NCBI GenBank assembly: GCA_028285445.1
Contig: JANQPQ010000008.1
Location: forward strand, 22,432 to 86,431
Direction: 5' to 3'
DNA length: 64,000 nt
Source: Cyclobacteriaceae bacterium
GTDB lineage: Bacteria; Bacteroidota; Bacteroidia; Cytophagales; Cyclobacteriaceae
Shown here: positions 35,426-45,252 of the stretch, piece after piece
How the letters are laid out: every line of letters starts with the position of its first letter
Position numbering within the stretch: position 1 is the stretch's first letter
Notes under the pieces: generated by a model
Told to the model about the DNA's origin: nothing
The model's input: the letters and a program-made list of their open reading frames with translations, nothing else
Database searches by the model: none
Position numbers and translations under genes: made by a program

Positions 35426-38158
35426 TTACTTACCTATTAAAATGAAAGGAGCCCAGTAGTAGGGGTTGGCGTAGGTCTTGCCGTTGATCATATCCAGTTT
35501 TGCTTGCCTAAGAGCGCCAGTATAATGCTGATTACCTTCTATTAAATGACCATAGAAGTCAACCATCAAATCTGCAGTTGATTGGTCAGCGACGCTCCAC
35601 AGAGACACTACTAGATTCTTTGCTCCCGCATAAATCAAAGCCCTTGATAGCCCAATTATACCTTCTCCACGCGATATCTTTCCAAGCCCGGTTTGGCATG
35701 CTGAGAGTGTTATCAGATCAGCATTTAGACTAAGATTGTATATCTCCCCGGAAAAGAGATTTCCATCCTCGTTATCATCATTATTTCCAGACAAGAAAAT
35801 TTTTGAAAGCTCTGGGCGCGATTCGTTTACTATGCCATGAGTAGCAAAATGAAGGTATTTGAACCCCTTGATTTCTTCTGATTTAACCACGCCTTCCCGA
35901 GCGCTGTTATTAGCGAAAATCTGCGCTCCGTATCCCGCCTGCTTAAACATCTTATCAATTTCGTTTACTTCTGCTTCGGATGCTGGTAGAGTTGGAAGTC
36001 GAAGTTCCCCATACTGAAATTCGATTGGGGCGCATAAAAATATTCTGTCATTTCTTGAGGATGCCGAAGTAGCGGTTTTCTGCGTAAAAAGTGTAGCTGA
36101 GTAGTCATAGCTAATGGAATAATCTTCCACCAGATAATCTACCTCATCGTAGCGATTACTGCCTTCCTTAACTTTTTGGGTAACGAGCGCTTCAAAAGGC
36201 AGTGTGCCAAGCCTGCCATCAGGAATAATGATCAATGAGGTGACGGAGTTGGGAAGGCGTTTGGGAAATATCTGCTTGTACAGTGCAGCGGAAGTCTCAA
36301 GAAAAGAGCCTTCGACGTCGTAGCGGATTGTGTTTCTTACCCCGCTAATAAAGCGATCGAAATCAGCGGTCTTCTCAATGTTATAGATATCAAACTCCTT
36401 TTTGCCAATGGTAAAAATGTAAAGCCTGTTTGACTTTGTAGCTACAAAGTAGCTGACTAACGCACTATTCTCAGCCAGGACACTTTGCACATCAGAAACA
36501 GATGCCGAAGCGGTGCTGAATTTCAAATTGTAGTATTCAGGATAGCTACGCTCTAAGTTTTGAACGAAATCTCGATACTGGTTATTAAGAGTAAATAGTT
36601 CATTTCTGTATTGTTGCTCCCGCTCCGGATTTTCGTTCTTGGCAAGTAATTGTTCATAGAACGTGATATCTGCTTTCAGGCTCTTTTCCTTGTCCAGTTG
36701 CTCTCTTGGGATACCGGCAAAGTCTTTCGCTTCCGAGTCCGAAATTGCATCTAATAGCACTGCAGATTTACTTTTTTCGGCGAAGTAAAAGGCTTTTTCA
36801 TTGATTCCCTTTTTCTTAAAAGCAACTTGCCCTAAAGTGTGGCTAACTCTAACTGCGTCTTCGTAAACTTCAGCGGCCGTTCTTCCAAGCGATATTTTAT
36901 CTTTCTCATTGGCTTTCAGTTGTCTGAGGTTGTCGATGAGCTTATCACAGGCTTCAAGTGCATCGAGGCTTGAAATAAGATCTCTTAGTTTAAGCGTTTT
37001 CCCAAAATGCAGAGCTTCAAAAGTCTGGGCCTTTAGATGCATGGAAGTCAGTAGCAGATCGCCATTGTAGTATTGATCCACACTGGGATTAGATCGAGGG
37101 TCTCTTGAGGAGAAATTAGGCATATTGGCAATGATCGCCTGCTGGTAATTATCCAGGGCTTGCTGGTATTCTCCGGCCCGATTGTGCATAGTTCCCAGTG
37201 CGTTATAGGTGTTGGCCACTTCGGGGTGCTTATTGCCATATTGGTTCTTGTAGATACGTAATGCTCGTTGCAAAAAGTCTCTGGCTGGCCCGTATTCGCT
37301 ATTTTCGGTATATGTTATTCCTATATTCGAATATACGAATGCAGTAACCGGATGATCTTGATTATAGGTGCTTTCATAGATTTTTTGCGCTCCCTCGAAT
37401 TCATCTAAGGCCACAGCATTGAAGCCCAGTTGTCTGTAGGCAATGCCGGTGTTTATATATGCATTGGCAACCTGTGAGCTATTTTCTCCTAATACGCTCT
37501 TGTAGATATTCAATGCTTTCTCGTAATAGTCAAGTGCCTGGTCAGCATCTTCGGTGAGGTATATCAGCCCAAGGTTATTGTAAGATCCGGCGACATCCTC
37601 ATGGTTCTCTCCAAGAAGCTCTTGGCGAATAGAAAGTGCCTTAAGTTGGTGCTCCTTGGCTAATTCAAGGTTCTGCGTATTCCAATAGATTAAGCCCAGG
37701 TTGTTGTAAGTCAAGGCTAGCTCTTTTCTGGCGGCCTCGCCGTTGCCAGAAAATCCCTCAACTGACTTTTGTGTGTACTCTAAGGCTTGCTCAGTCCTGC
37801 CCTTATTGAGGTACGCCTCACCCTGTAGCTGATAAACTTTTGCCAGGTAAGGTGATTGCCCGTCAACCTTGGTATTAGTGTTTTGTGCAGCTTGCTCAGC
37901 AATGGTAATAGTTTCATCCAATTTGCTTAACCTCAAATTGGCTTCGGCAAGTATGGACTGACTCAACAAATAGTCCTCAAATTGCTCTGATTGAAGATAC
38001 ATCTCGCCAGCAGTTCCCACCACGGTTATGGCTTGCTGATAATCGCCGCTTCCTAACGCAGTTTTCGCTTGCTCAAGGGTATTGGTAGATTGGGACAAGA
38101 CCAGCCCAGGAAGAAGTAATAAGATGACAGTGAATAGAATGTTGGCAAATTCTTTCAT
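35426..38158 (-). CDS. Secreted TPR-CHAT protease-like protein
   Basis: The ATG at 38158 gives a ~910-aa protein with a signal peptide (MKEFANILFTVILLLLPGLV then LSQ). An upstream TTG at 38188 is less likely. About ten TPR units follow (LALTYNNLGLIYWNTQNLEL, VAGSYNNLGLIYL, VANTYNALGTMHNRAGEYQQ). The C-terminal half is a CHAT caspase-like domain with catalytic His in LHFATHGIVNE and Cys in LSACQTGLGKISRGEG, followed by LSRALIYAGAKNLVVSLWSV. The enzyme fold is cysteine-protease-like and the signal peptide places it outside the cytoplasm. Its substrate is unknown. Similar TPR-CHAT proteins are common in Cytophagales. Confidence 0.93.
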   Translation of the reverse strand: MKEFANILFTVILLLLPGLVLSQSTNTLEQAKTALGSGDYQQAITVVGTAGEMYLQSEQFEDYLLSQSILAEANLRLSKLDETITIAEQAAQNTNTKVDGQSPYLAKVYQLQGEAYLNKGRTEQALEYTQKSVEGFSGNGEAARKELALTYNNLGLIYWNTQNLELAKEHQLKALSIRQELLGENHEDVAGSYNNLGLIYLTEDADQALDYYEKALNIYKSVLGENSSQVANAYINTGIAYRQLGFNAVALDEFEGAQKIYESTYNQDHPVTAFVYSNIGITYTENSEYGPARDFLQRALRIYKNQYGNKHPEVANTYNALGTMHNRAGEYQQALDNYQQAIIANMPNFSSRDPRSNPSVDQYYNGDLLLTSMHLKAQTFEALHFGKTLKLRDLISSLDALEACDKLIDNLRQLKANEKDKISLGRTAAEVYEDAVRVSHTLGQVAFKKKGINEKAFYFAEKSKSAVLLDAISDSEAKDFAGIPREQLDKEKSLKADITFYEQLLAKNENPEREQQYRNELFTLNNQYRDFVQNLERSYPEYYNLKFSTASASVSDVQSVLAENSALVSYFVATKSNRLYIFTIGKKEFDIYNIEKTADFDRFISGVRNTIRYDVEGSFLETSAALYKQIFPKRLPNSVTSLIIIPDGRLGTLPFEALVTQKVKEGSNRYDEVDYLVEDYSISYDYSATLFTQKTATSASSRNDRIFLCAPIEFQYGELRLPTLPASEAEVNEIDKMFKQAGYGAQIFANNSAREGVVKSEEIKGFKYLHFATHGIVNESRPELSKIFLSGNNDDNEDGNLFSGEIYNLSLNADLITLSACQTGLGKISRGEGIIGLSRALIYAGAKNLVVSLWSVADQSTADLMVDFYGHLIEGNQHYTGALRQAKLDMINGKTYANPYYWAPFILIGK

Positions 38159-38247
38159 TCGGTTAGCGTGCTGAGAACTAGAGTTCAATGTTAAAATTAA
38201 GGTTTTTAAGACAATCGGAATAATTGGGCTGGGAAAATAAGCTCGTT

Positions 38248-38937
38248 CTAAGCCAGACCCTTCAATTGCTCAAAGATTTCCTCCATTCCTTTTGATCCGA
38301 CCTCTTCAACAAGGTGCAGGTTTGGACGTGGCGCAATAGATGGCATGTTTGGGTCCACCACAAATTTCGGAACATTCGAATCGACGAAGTCTATTAATCC
38401 GGCAGCGGGATATACAACCAATGAAGTGCCAACCACGAGAAATACTTCAGCATTGTGTGTTTCCGCAATGGCGGGTTCCATCATGGGTACTGCCTCACCA
38501 AACCAAACAATGTTTGGTCGAAGCTGAGATCCCATTTCACACTTATCTCCGAGGTTAATTTCCCAACCATCAATGTCGTACAAAAGGTTTGGGTTTGCCG
38601 TAGATCGTGATTCGAAAAGACTGCCATGGAGGTGGATGATCTTCGTAGAACCGGCTTGTTCATGAAGATTATCAATGTTCTGTGTAACCACGGTTACATC
38701 AAAAAAATCCTCTAAAGCTGCTATTAGGAGATGCCCGTTATTGGGCTTCACTTCAAGTGCCTTTTTCCGCCTTTGGTTGTAGAAATCTAATACCAGGGCT
38801 GGATTTTTATTCCATCCCTCCGGAGAGGCTACCTCCATTACGTCGTGACCCTCCCAAAGCCCGCCGCTATCTCGAAAGGTAGGTATGCCGCTTTCGGCAC
38901 TAACTCCGGCACCGGTAAGAACTACAAGCTTTTTCAA
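38248..38937 (-). CDS. cobB: Sir2-family NAD-dependent protein deacylase (CobB type)
   Basis: This 229-aa sirtuin removes acyl groups from protein lysines using NAD. It has GAGVSAESGIPTFRD, TQNIDNLHEQAG and catalytic His104 in HLHG. Tyr53 and Arg56 (DFYNQRR) match the class III Y-x-x-R pair associated with desuccinylase/demalonylase activity. The zinc-binding region keeps only one cysteine (GDKCEMGSQLRPNIVWFGE), so zinc binding is probably lost. The start is TTG at 38937, 6 bp after topA; no closer ATG exists. Confidence 0.93.
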   Translation of the reverse strand: MKKLVVLTGAGVSAESGIPTFRDSGGLWEGHDVMEVASPEGWNKNPALVLDFYNQRRKKALEVKPNNGHLLIAALEDFFDVTVVTQNIDNLHEQAGSTKIIHLHGSLFESRSTANPNLLYDIDGWEINLGDKCEMGSQLRPNIVWFGEAVPMMEPAIAETHNAEVFLVVGTSLVVYPAAGLIDFVDSNVPKFVVDPNMPSIAPRPNLHLVEEVGSKGMEEIFEQLKGLA

Positions 38938-38943
38938 GGATGT

Positions 38944-41265
38944 TTATTTTTTACGCCGTCCCTTTTTCTCAGGGGCTTTTTCTGCCAATTCCAGGCACTC
39001 CTCAAGTGTTAAGTCTTCAGGTTTTTTATCCTTAGGAATACGTACGTTTTTCTTACCTACTTTAATATAGGGGCCATATCGTCCATTTAGCACTTGAACA
39101 TCGGGGTTCTCATCGAAAGATTTGATATGCTTTTCCGCATCAGCTTTTCTTTTGGCTTCAATGATTTCAATAGCTCTGTCAGTTTCTACTGTATGCGGAT
39201 CATCTTCCTTGCCAAGGGAATAGAACTTGCTGTTGTGCCTGATGTAGGGGCCATATCTGCCAATTGCTGCCACCATTACCTCTCCCTCGTATTCACCAAC
39301 GTCCCGAGGCAGCTTAAAGAGCTCCAGTGCCTCTTCGAGGGTAATGCTCTCAATAAACTGACCATTACGCATGCTGGCATATTGTGGCTTTTCTCCGTTC
39401 TCTGCGTCTTCCGGAGTTTCTCCAATTTGCACCATAGGCCCAAATTTGCCCAAGCGGGCAATTACTACCTTGCCAGTTTTCGGATCAGTGCCGAGCTCTT
39501 TAGAACTATTTACCGAGGACCGCTCTATGGCCTCAGTCTGCTCTACTCGAGGATGAAATTCACCATAAAACCCGTCGATCATATCGTTCCATTGCACTTT
39601 ACCCTGAGCTATCTCATCAAACTCTTTTTCCACATCTGCGGTAAACGAGTAGTTAGTTACATTGGGAAAATGCTCTACCAGGAAATCATTGACTACCATT
39701 GCCGTATTGGTAGGAAACAGTTTATTCTTTTCAGCCCCGGTAATTTCCGTTGGTGTTGAAGTAGTGACCTCGTTATTTTCTAGAACCAAGGATTGGTAGG
39801 GTCTTTCCCATCCTTCGCGAAACTCTTTGTTTACGTAATCCCTTTTTTGGATCGTCGATATTGTCGGTGCATAGGTAGATGGCCTGCCGATTCCCATTTC
39901 CTCAAGTTTCTTCACAAGACTGGCCTCGGTATACCGAGCTGGATGCCTGGAGAAGGTCTCCCTGGATCGCATTTGGGATAGGTCTAGTACCTGGCCCACG
40001 TTAAGCGGAGGCAACATACCTTTTTGATCGTCACTACCATCGTCATCGTCAGTAGATTCGATGTAGACCTTAAGGAAACCATCAAATTTCACTACCTCGC
40101 CAGTCGCAACCATCGTCTCGTCCGTAGTAGAAATCTCTATTGTTGCTGTAGTTTTTTCCAATTCTGCATCTGCCATTTGAGAGGCGATCGCCCTCTTCCA
40201 TATCAATTCGTAAAGGCGTTGCTCTCTGGCATCAGAGCTTCCCTCTGTAACTGAGAAGTCGGTAGGCCGAATGGCTTCGTGAGCCTCCTGGGCACTGGCA
40301 GATTTAGTTTTGAAAGTTCTGTTCTGTAAGTACTGGTCTCCGAACGAACCTTTAATCTCTGCTGAAGCTCCAGCCACAGCCTCCTGCGACAGGTTGACGG
40401 AATCTGTTCTCATATATGAGATCTTCCCAGATTCATAAAGTCGTTGAGCCAAGGTCATGGTTTGGGCCACAGAGTAGCCTAATTTTCTACTAGCCTCTTG
40501 CTGCAGTGTGGAAGTGGTAAAAGGAGGAGAGGGAGACTTTTTCCCTGGCTTCTTTTGAAGATCTTTGATAGCGAATTCCGCTCCGATACACTTCTCTAGA
40601 AATTCAAGAGCTTCTTGCTCCGATCCGAATTTCTTCGGGAGTTCCGCGTTTAACTCTTTGCCACCCTCAAGACTAAAAATGGCTGTAGTCCTAAAGCTTG
40701 ATTTACTCTCAAACTTGTCTATCTCTCGTTCACGTTCAACCACCAACCGAACTGCCACCGATTGTACCCTACCTGCTGAAAGGCCCGTCTTTATCTTTTT
40801 CCAAAGAATAGGGGAGAGCTCAAACCCCACCAATCTATCGAGTACCCGGCGCGCCTGTTGTGCATTTACAAGATCTAAATCTATACCTCTTGGATTCTCC
40901 AGCGCGTTCTTAATGGCGGCCTTGGTGATCTCCCTAAATACGATTCTCCTGGTTCTGGCGTCTTCCAATTCCAAAGCTTCTTTCAAGTGCCAGGAGATGG
41001 CTTCACCCTCTCTATCATCATCACTGGCCAGGTAGATCATTTCTGAATCTTTTGCCAGCTTCTGGAGGTTTTTGATAACTTCTTTCTTGTCTTTGGGTAC
41101 CTCGTAGGTGGGCTCGAAACCATTCTCAATATCAACGGCATCATTGCCTTTGGGCAAGTCCCTGACATGACCATAACTTGAGGTAACCTTAAAATCGGCA
41201 CCCAAATATCCTTCAATTGTTTTGGCTTTTGCGGGTGACTCTACAATGACTAAATTCTTCGACAT
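38944..41265 (-). CDS. topA: DNA topoisomerase I (type IA)
   Basis: This ~773-aa enzyme relaxes negative supercoils. The ATG at 41265 (MSKNLVIVESPAKAKTIEGY) is chosen over an upstream in-frame start at 41295. The Toprim domain has VESPAKAKT and SDDDREGEAISWHL. The active-site tyrosine lies in ISYMRTDSVNLSQ. The C-terminus has topoisomerase C-terminal repeats (AIGRYGPYIRHNSKFYSLG, LNGRYGPYIKVGKKNVRIPK) in place of zinc fingers, and a Lys/Arg-rich end. This matches Bacteroidota TopA. Confidence 0.97.
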   Translation of the reverse strand: MSKNLVIVESPAKAKTIEGYLGADFKVTSSYGHVRDLPKGNDAVDIENGFEPTYEVPKDKKEVIKNLQKLAKDSEMIYLASDDDREGEAISWHLKEALELEDARTRRIVFREITKAAIKNALENPRGIDLDLVNAQQARRVLDRLVGFELSPILWKKIKTGLSAGRVQSVAVRLVVEREREIDKFESKSSFRTTAIFSLEGGKELNAELPKKFGSEQEALEFLEKCIGAEFAIKDLQKKPGKKSPSPPFTTSTLQQEASRKLGYSVAQTMTLAQRLYESGKISYMRTDSVNLSQEAVAGASAEIKGSFGDQYLQNRTFKTKSASAQEAHEAIRPTDFSVTEGSSDAREQRLYELIWKRAIASQMADAELEKTTATIEISTTDETMVATGEVVKFDGFLKVYIESTDDDDGSDDQKGMLPPLNVGQVLDLSQMRSRETFSRHPARYTEASLVKKLEEMGIGRPSTYAPTISTIQKRDYVNKEFREGWERPYQSLVLENNEVTTSTPTEITGAEKNKLFPTNTAMVVNDFLVEHFPNVTNYSFTADVEKEFDEIAQGKVQWNDMIDGFYGEFHPRVEQTEAIERSSVNSSKELGTDPKTGKVVIARLGKFGPMVQIGETPEDAENGEKPQYASMRNGQFIESITLEEALELFKLPRDVGEYEGEVMVAAIGRYGPYIRHNSKFYSLGKEDDPHTVETDRAIEIIEAKRKADAEKHIKSFDENPDVQVLNGRYGPYIKVGKKNVRIPKDKKPEDLTLEECLELAEKAPEKKGRRKK

Positions 41266-41398
41266 TCGTGATCCTTCAATTCTCAAAAATCCCAAATATC
41301 ACCAAATTTTTGCAAATAAAAAGATTATGATATTTTTTTAAATGACTAATATTACTACCGTAATACCAGCCCAATAGATCCGTAATTCAGGCCCTCAA

Positions 41399-41905
41399 AT
41401 GAGTAAGTATCTTATCTTAATTAGACATGGCGAAGCCGCTGAGAGAGAGAGCGACCAAACGGATTTTGATAGGTTTCTTACCGGAAATGGTGTCCAAGCC
41501 GTTTCAAATCTTGGAAGACACTTAAGCAACAAAAATACCCAACCAGACATTATAATTACCAGTCCGGCAGTGAGAGCTTTTGGAACAGCTCAGCTGGTTG
41601 CCGAGCAACTCAATTACGATAGCGCAAGAATCCACAACAACGAGGAAATCTATGAGGCATCTGTAAGAACGTTGCTTCAGGTTGTGAACCAACTTAAGGA
41701 AGAGTGGAATTCTGTATTATTGGTTGGACACAATCCTTCAATTAGTTATTTGGCTGAATACATCACCGAGGCAGAGATTGGGGATATGAGCCCAGGTAGC
41801 GCCGCGCAGATATCTTTTGAACTAGACAAGTGGCCCCAAATCTCAGCTGGAACCGGAACACTGCTGGAATATACACCAGCAAGCAAACTTACCGAGGGTG
41901 AGTAG
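41399..41905 (+). CDS. Histidine phosphatase, SixA-like
   Basis: This 168-aa protein has the histidine phosphatase signature LILIRHGEAAERESD near the N-terminus, the second motif ITSPAVRAFGTAQL and the catalytic His in LLVGHNPSISYLAEYI. Its size and motif spacing match SixA, which dephosphorylates histidine-phosphotransfer proteins, but small histidine phosphatases have varied substrates. Its stop overlaps the GTG start of the arginase-family gene, so the two are likely co-translated. Confidence 0.9.
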   Translation: MSKYLILIRHGEAAERESDQTDFDRFLTGNGVQAVSNLGRHLSNKNTQPDIIITSPAVRAFGTAQLVAEQLNYDSARIHNNEEIYEASVRTLLQVVNQLKEEWNSVLLVGHNPSISYLAEYITEAEIGDMSPGSAAQISFELDKWPQISAGTGTLLEYTPASKLTEGE

Positions 41906-42941
41906 TATTCCAGAAAGTGATAGTGAGTTTGACCCAAATGCACCGGGCCTAGCCGGTAGTATTTTCGGTTTACCCTATTCCCTGGAAGATGCCCATGTAG
42001 TGATACTGCCTGTTCCCTGGGACGTAACCGTATCTTATCACTCCGGAACATCTAAAGGTCCTCAGTCGGTGCTCAATAACTCCATCCAGGTAGATCTGTT
42101 TATTCCGGAAATAGCAGAAAGTTGGAAGGCACCTATCGCTATGAAAGAAATTAGCAGATCTATTTTGGAGGAGAATCGACGTGTTGGAGAAATTGTTAAC
42201 GGTCTAACTCATGTTGATTTCCAGAGCAGTAATAGTGCTGAAGCACTAAAATTAGTAAATGATGCCTGCTATAGCCTCAAGGAAAAAGTGGCATCAGAAG
42301 CTATTGGACTAATCAGCCAAGAAAAAACGGTTGCGGTGTTGGGAGGTGAACACAGTACAAGCCTTGGCCTGATACAGGCCTTGTCCACGAAATATCCCGA
42401 TTTCGGGATTTTGCAGATTGATGCGCATGCCGACCTACGCCAGGCTTATCAAGGCTTTGAGTTCTCACATGCTTCAGTAATGTACAATGCCCTCAATTTC
42501 AATTCCGTTTCGAAACTTGTGCAAGTAGGCTTAAGAGATCTCTGTGATGATGAGTGGCATCTAATTAGTAGTTCAGCTGGGAGAGTAGTTTCCTTCCTGG
42601 ATGCCAGCGTAAAGCAAGAATTATTTTCAGGAGGCCACTGGAGTTCAATCTGCGATAGGATCGTGGATGAATTGCCTGAGCATGTCTATATCAGTTTTGA
42701 CATTGACGGACTATCACCTTACTTGTGTCCGGGTACTGGTACCCCGGTGCCAGGTGGGTTGGAATTTGAGGAGGCAAGGTACTTGATTCATAGGGTGGCC
42801 AGTAGTGGAAAAAGGATCATCGGATTCGATCTTTGCGAGGTGGGCCCGGGGGATTGGGACGGCAATGTGGGTAGTAGAATACTTTATAACCACTGCATCG
42901 CCGCCGCCGCATCACAAGGCAGGGTAGCCTATAGCCGTTAG
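41898..42941 (+). CDS. Agmatinase/arginase-family ureohydrolase
   Basis: This 347-aa manganese-dependent ureohydrolase has the three metal-ligand motifs GGEHSTSLG, IDAHADLRQAY and SFDIDGLSPYLCPGTG (then TPVPGGL). The substrate could be agmatine, formimidoylglutamate or another guanidino compound. The N-terminal VVILPVPWDVTVSYHSGTSK is seen in Bacteroidota 'agmatinase family' proteins. The start is taken as GTG at 41898, overlapping the preceding stop codon. Confidence 0.9.
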   Translation: MSSIPESDSEFDPNAPGLAGSIFGLPYSLEDAHVVILPVPWDVTVSYHSGTSKGPQSVLNNSIQVDLFIPEIAESWKAPIAMKEISRSILEENRRVGEIVNGLTHVDFQSSNSAEALKLVNDACYSLKEKVASEAIGLISQEKTVAVLGGEHSTSLGLIQALSTKYPDFGILQIDAHADLRQAYQGFEFSHASVMYNALNFNSVSKLVQVGLRDLCDDEWHLISSSAGRVVSFLDASVKQELFSGGHWSSICDRIVDELPEHVYISFDIDGLSPYLCPGTGTPVPGGLEFEEARYLIHRVASSGKRIIGFDLCEVGPGDWDGNVGSRILYNHCIAAAASQGRVAYSR

Positions 42942-42994
42942 TAAAATAAAGAAAGCAAAAGGTCATCAAATATTCTGAAGTCGTAAATAGATGT

Positions 42995-43002
42995 TACTTT
43001 TG
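42995..43002 (+). promoter_or_regulatory. Candidate -7 box for the AGCS symporter
   Basis: The plus strand reads TACTTTTG, an exact match to TAnnTTTG, 33 bp before the TTG start of the symporter gene. No clear TTG lies at the -33 position. Confidence 0.4.
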
Positions 43003-43035
43003 GCAATTGATCTAGAGACCTAAACATATAGAATC

Positions 43036-44427
43036 TTGGAATTTGCAGCGTTACTCGAAGAACAGATAGTTTGGCTAGCCAACAAAATATGGGACCTTCC
43101 TCTGGTATTTTTTCTGATGGGAGGAGGACTGTTTTTCGTAATTTTTTCCCTTGTTCTAAGGTTCTCCCCTTACAAATATTTCAGACATGCCATTAACATC
43201 CTAAGGGGGAAATATGATGACCCTGATGAAGTAGGAGAGATAAACCACTACGAAGCTTTGTCAACTCATCTGGCAGCCACAGTCGGAATGGGAAACATCG
43301 CTGGGGTTGCTGTAGCAATTATGACTGGCGGGCCCGGAGCTATTTTCTGGATGTGGATAAGCGCAATAGTAGGGGTGGCAACCAAGTTTTTTACCTGCTC
43401 GCTTGCAATAATGTATAGGGGTAAAGATTCCAATGGCGACTTGCAAGGAGGCCCTATGTATGTAATTCGAGAGGGACTGGGTGCAAAATGGAAGCCATTA
43501 GCTATATTCTTTTGTATAACGGGGATGATTGGCGTATTACCAATTTTTCAAGCCAATCAGTTGACTCAGATCATTCGGGATTCCATTCTCGTGCCTGGGG
43601 GTATCGTAGCAAATGGTGATTCTGGCTCATTGACGTCTGATTTAATAACGGGCTTGGTAATGACCGGTATCGTTTCCATTGTTATCCTGGGCGGACTGAA
43701 AAGAATTGCGACTGTTGCCGGTAAATTAGTGCCATTGATGGTGGTCATCTACTTTGTGACTGTGATCTCAATAGCCCTCATGAATTATGATCTGGTACCA
43801 GCATCCTTTGCACTGATATTTAGTGATGCGTTTACTGGGAGTGCTTTGGCTGGCGGTGCAATAGGAGCTGTGATCAGCACAGGCGCCCAAAGGGCGGCAT
43901 TCTCGAATGAAGCGGGTATAGGAACGGCACCGATGGCACATGGAGCCGCCAAAACCAACGAGCCAATACGGGAAGGATTGGTTGCAATGTTAGGGCCAGT
44001 GATTGATACGCTAATTGTATGTACGCTAACAGCATTGGCAATCATAATCACGGGAGTGTGGGAAACCTCGGAAAATTCGGGTGTGACCCTTACCATGGAA
44101 GCCTTTAACGCCGCGATTCCTGGTGGCGGTTATATACTGTTGCTCTGCGGTTCTATTTTTGCCATAACCTCACTGTTTTCGCTCTCATACTACGGTTCTA
44201 AGTGCTGGTCGTTTATGTTTGGGGCCGATAAGACTAAATACTATGAGTACTTCTACGTATTCTCAATAATTGTTGGGGCAGTGGCGTCCTTAACAGCCAT
44301 CATGAGCCTCATTGATATAATGTATGCTTCCATGTCAATACCAACTATGATATCGGCATTGGCACTATCCCCAAAGGTTCGGAGCGAAGCTAGAAAGTAC
44401 TTTCAAAGACTTAAGGCTAATGCCTAA
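43036..44427 (+). CDS. Sodium:alanine symporter family (AGCS) transporter
   Basis: This 463-aa inner-membrane protein has about ten spans. AGCS motifs are clear: HLAATVGMGNIAGVAVAIMT, GPGAIFWMWISAIVGVATKF, GGPMYVIREGLG and STGAQRAAFSNEAGIGTAPM (then AHGAAKT). It should import alanine or glycine with sodium. The start is a TTG at 43036; the first in-frame ATG would remove part of the first span. It is convergent with the TlpA-like gene. Confidence 0.95.
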   Translation: MEFAALLEEQIVWLANKIWDLPLVFFLMGGGLFFVIFSLVLRFSPYKYFRHAINILRGKYDDPDEVGEINHYEALSTHLAATVGMGNIAGVAVAIMTGGPGAIFWMWISAIVGVATKFFTCSLAIMYRGKDSNGDLQGGPMYVIREGLGAKWKPLAIFFCITGMIGVLPIFQANQLTQIIRDSILVPGGIVANGDSGSLTSDLITGLVMTGIVSIVILGGLKRIATVAGKLVPLMVVIYFVTVISIALMNYDLVPASFALIFSDAFTGSALAGGAIGAVISTGAQRAAFSNEAGIGTAPMAHGAAKTNEPIREGLVAMLGPVIDTLIVCTLTALAIIITGVWETSENSGVTLTMEAFNAAIPGGGYILLLCGSIFAITSLFSLSYYGSKCWSFMFGADKTKYYEYFYVFSIIVGAVASLTAIMSLIDIMYASMSIPTMISALALSPKVRSEARKYFQRLKANA

Positions 44428-44443
44428 AGCCTAAGAGAAGAGC

Positions 44444-45034
44444 CTACTGGTTCTCTAGCTTGGTAAGGAAATTCAAGAAAGATTTCTTGTCGTAGTTTGC
44501 CATACCCACTTTTCGACTAACTATTTGACCCTCTTTGCTGATAACGAAAGTAGTAGGAATAGAGGCTGTTTGATATACTTTTGGCAATGATGGCGGCTTC
44601 GCGTAGGTAGGGAAGGTGAACCCTTTCTTCGCCACAAATTTTCTGGCTTTGCTCTCACTATTGTCAAGGGAAATCATTACAAATTTTATATCATCTGAGT
44701 CAACCTTGTCGTAAAGCTTTTGTATGCTTGGCATTTCAGCGATACAAGGGGCACACCACGTAGCCCACAAGTTTACGAAAACTACCTTTCCCTTATACTC
44801 CTCAAAATTCAAGGTAGAACCGTCCGTGAGAGATTTGAGCTGAAAATTATAGGAGGCTTCTGACCGTTCTTCTACGGGAAGTTCTGAGGCTGTCATAAGT
44901 CCGGTTGACAGAACAACTCTTTGAGCAAAGGCAGCCACCTGGGTGTGCAAACCCGTAAGATACAATATGAGAAAAACAGCAGCTATAATGCCCCATTCCT
45001 TTGCTTGCTTCATTATGAATTTTTTGCTGAACAT
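44444..45034 (-). CDS. TlpA-like membrane-anchored thiol-disulfide oxidoreductase
   Basis: This ~196-aa protein has an N-terminal anchor (WGIIAAVFLILYLTGLHTQV) and a periplasmic thioredoxin fold with the active-site WCAPC (NLWATWCAPCIAEMPSI) and the cis-proline region ASIPTTFVISKEGQI. It would reduce periplasmic disulfides, for example in cytochrome c maturation or oxidative defence. ATG codons at 45034 and 45013 and a GTG at 45049 are in frame. The ATG at 45034 keeps a basic leader before the anchor and is preferred. Confidence 0.92.
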   Translation of the reverse strand: MFSKKFIMKQAKEWGIIAAVFLILYLTGLHTQVAAFAQRVVLSTGLMTASELPVEERSEASYNFQLKSLTDGSTLNFEEYKGKVVFVNLWATWCAPCIAEMPSIQKLYDKVDSDDIKFVMISLDNSESKARKFVAKKGFTFPTYAKPPSLPKVYQTASIPTTFVISKEGQIVSRKVGMANYDKKSFLNFLTKLENQ

Positions 45035-45252
45035 TCCTGTATGATTCACAGTTTATACAGTAATCGGACCAAATTAGTTCACCCCGTGCCTGAGCATGGC
45101 CAAGTTACCAAATAAATGGCGAATTCGGGAAAAAGGTAAACTACGGAGGTCTTATAGAAATAATACGCACATTTTAACCGCTGTAGACTATTGGGAGTCA
45201 TTGATATATATATTAATATTACTTTAGCAAACCCAAGTTTCTGGATCGGCCT

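Noticed and set aside
22732..38937. Anti-phage defence island (TIR, STAND, CHAT, Sir2 in one region)
   Set aside because: The Sir2 is a standard CobB-type deacylase beside topA, the CHAT protein has a signal peptide, and the STAND genes belong to envelope clusters. There is no integrase, restriction gene or phage-like context.
39094..39759. 221-aa plus-strand open frame
   Set aside because: It is wholly antisense to the conserved topA C-terminal region and has no recognisable family.
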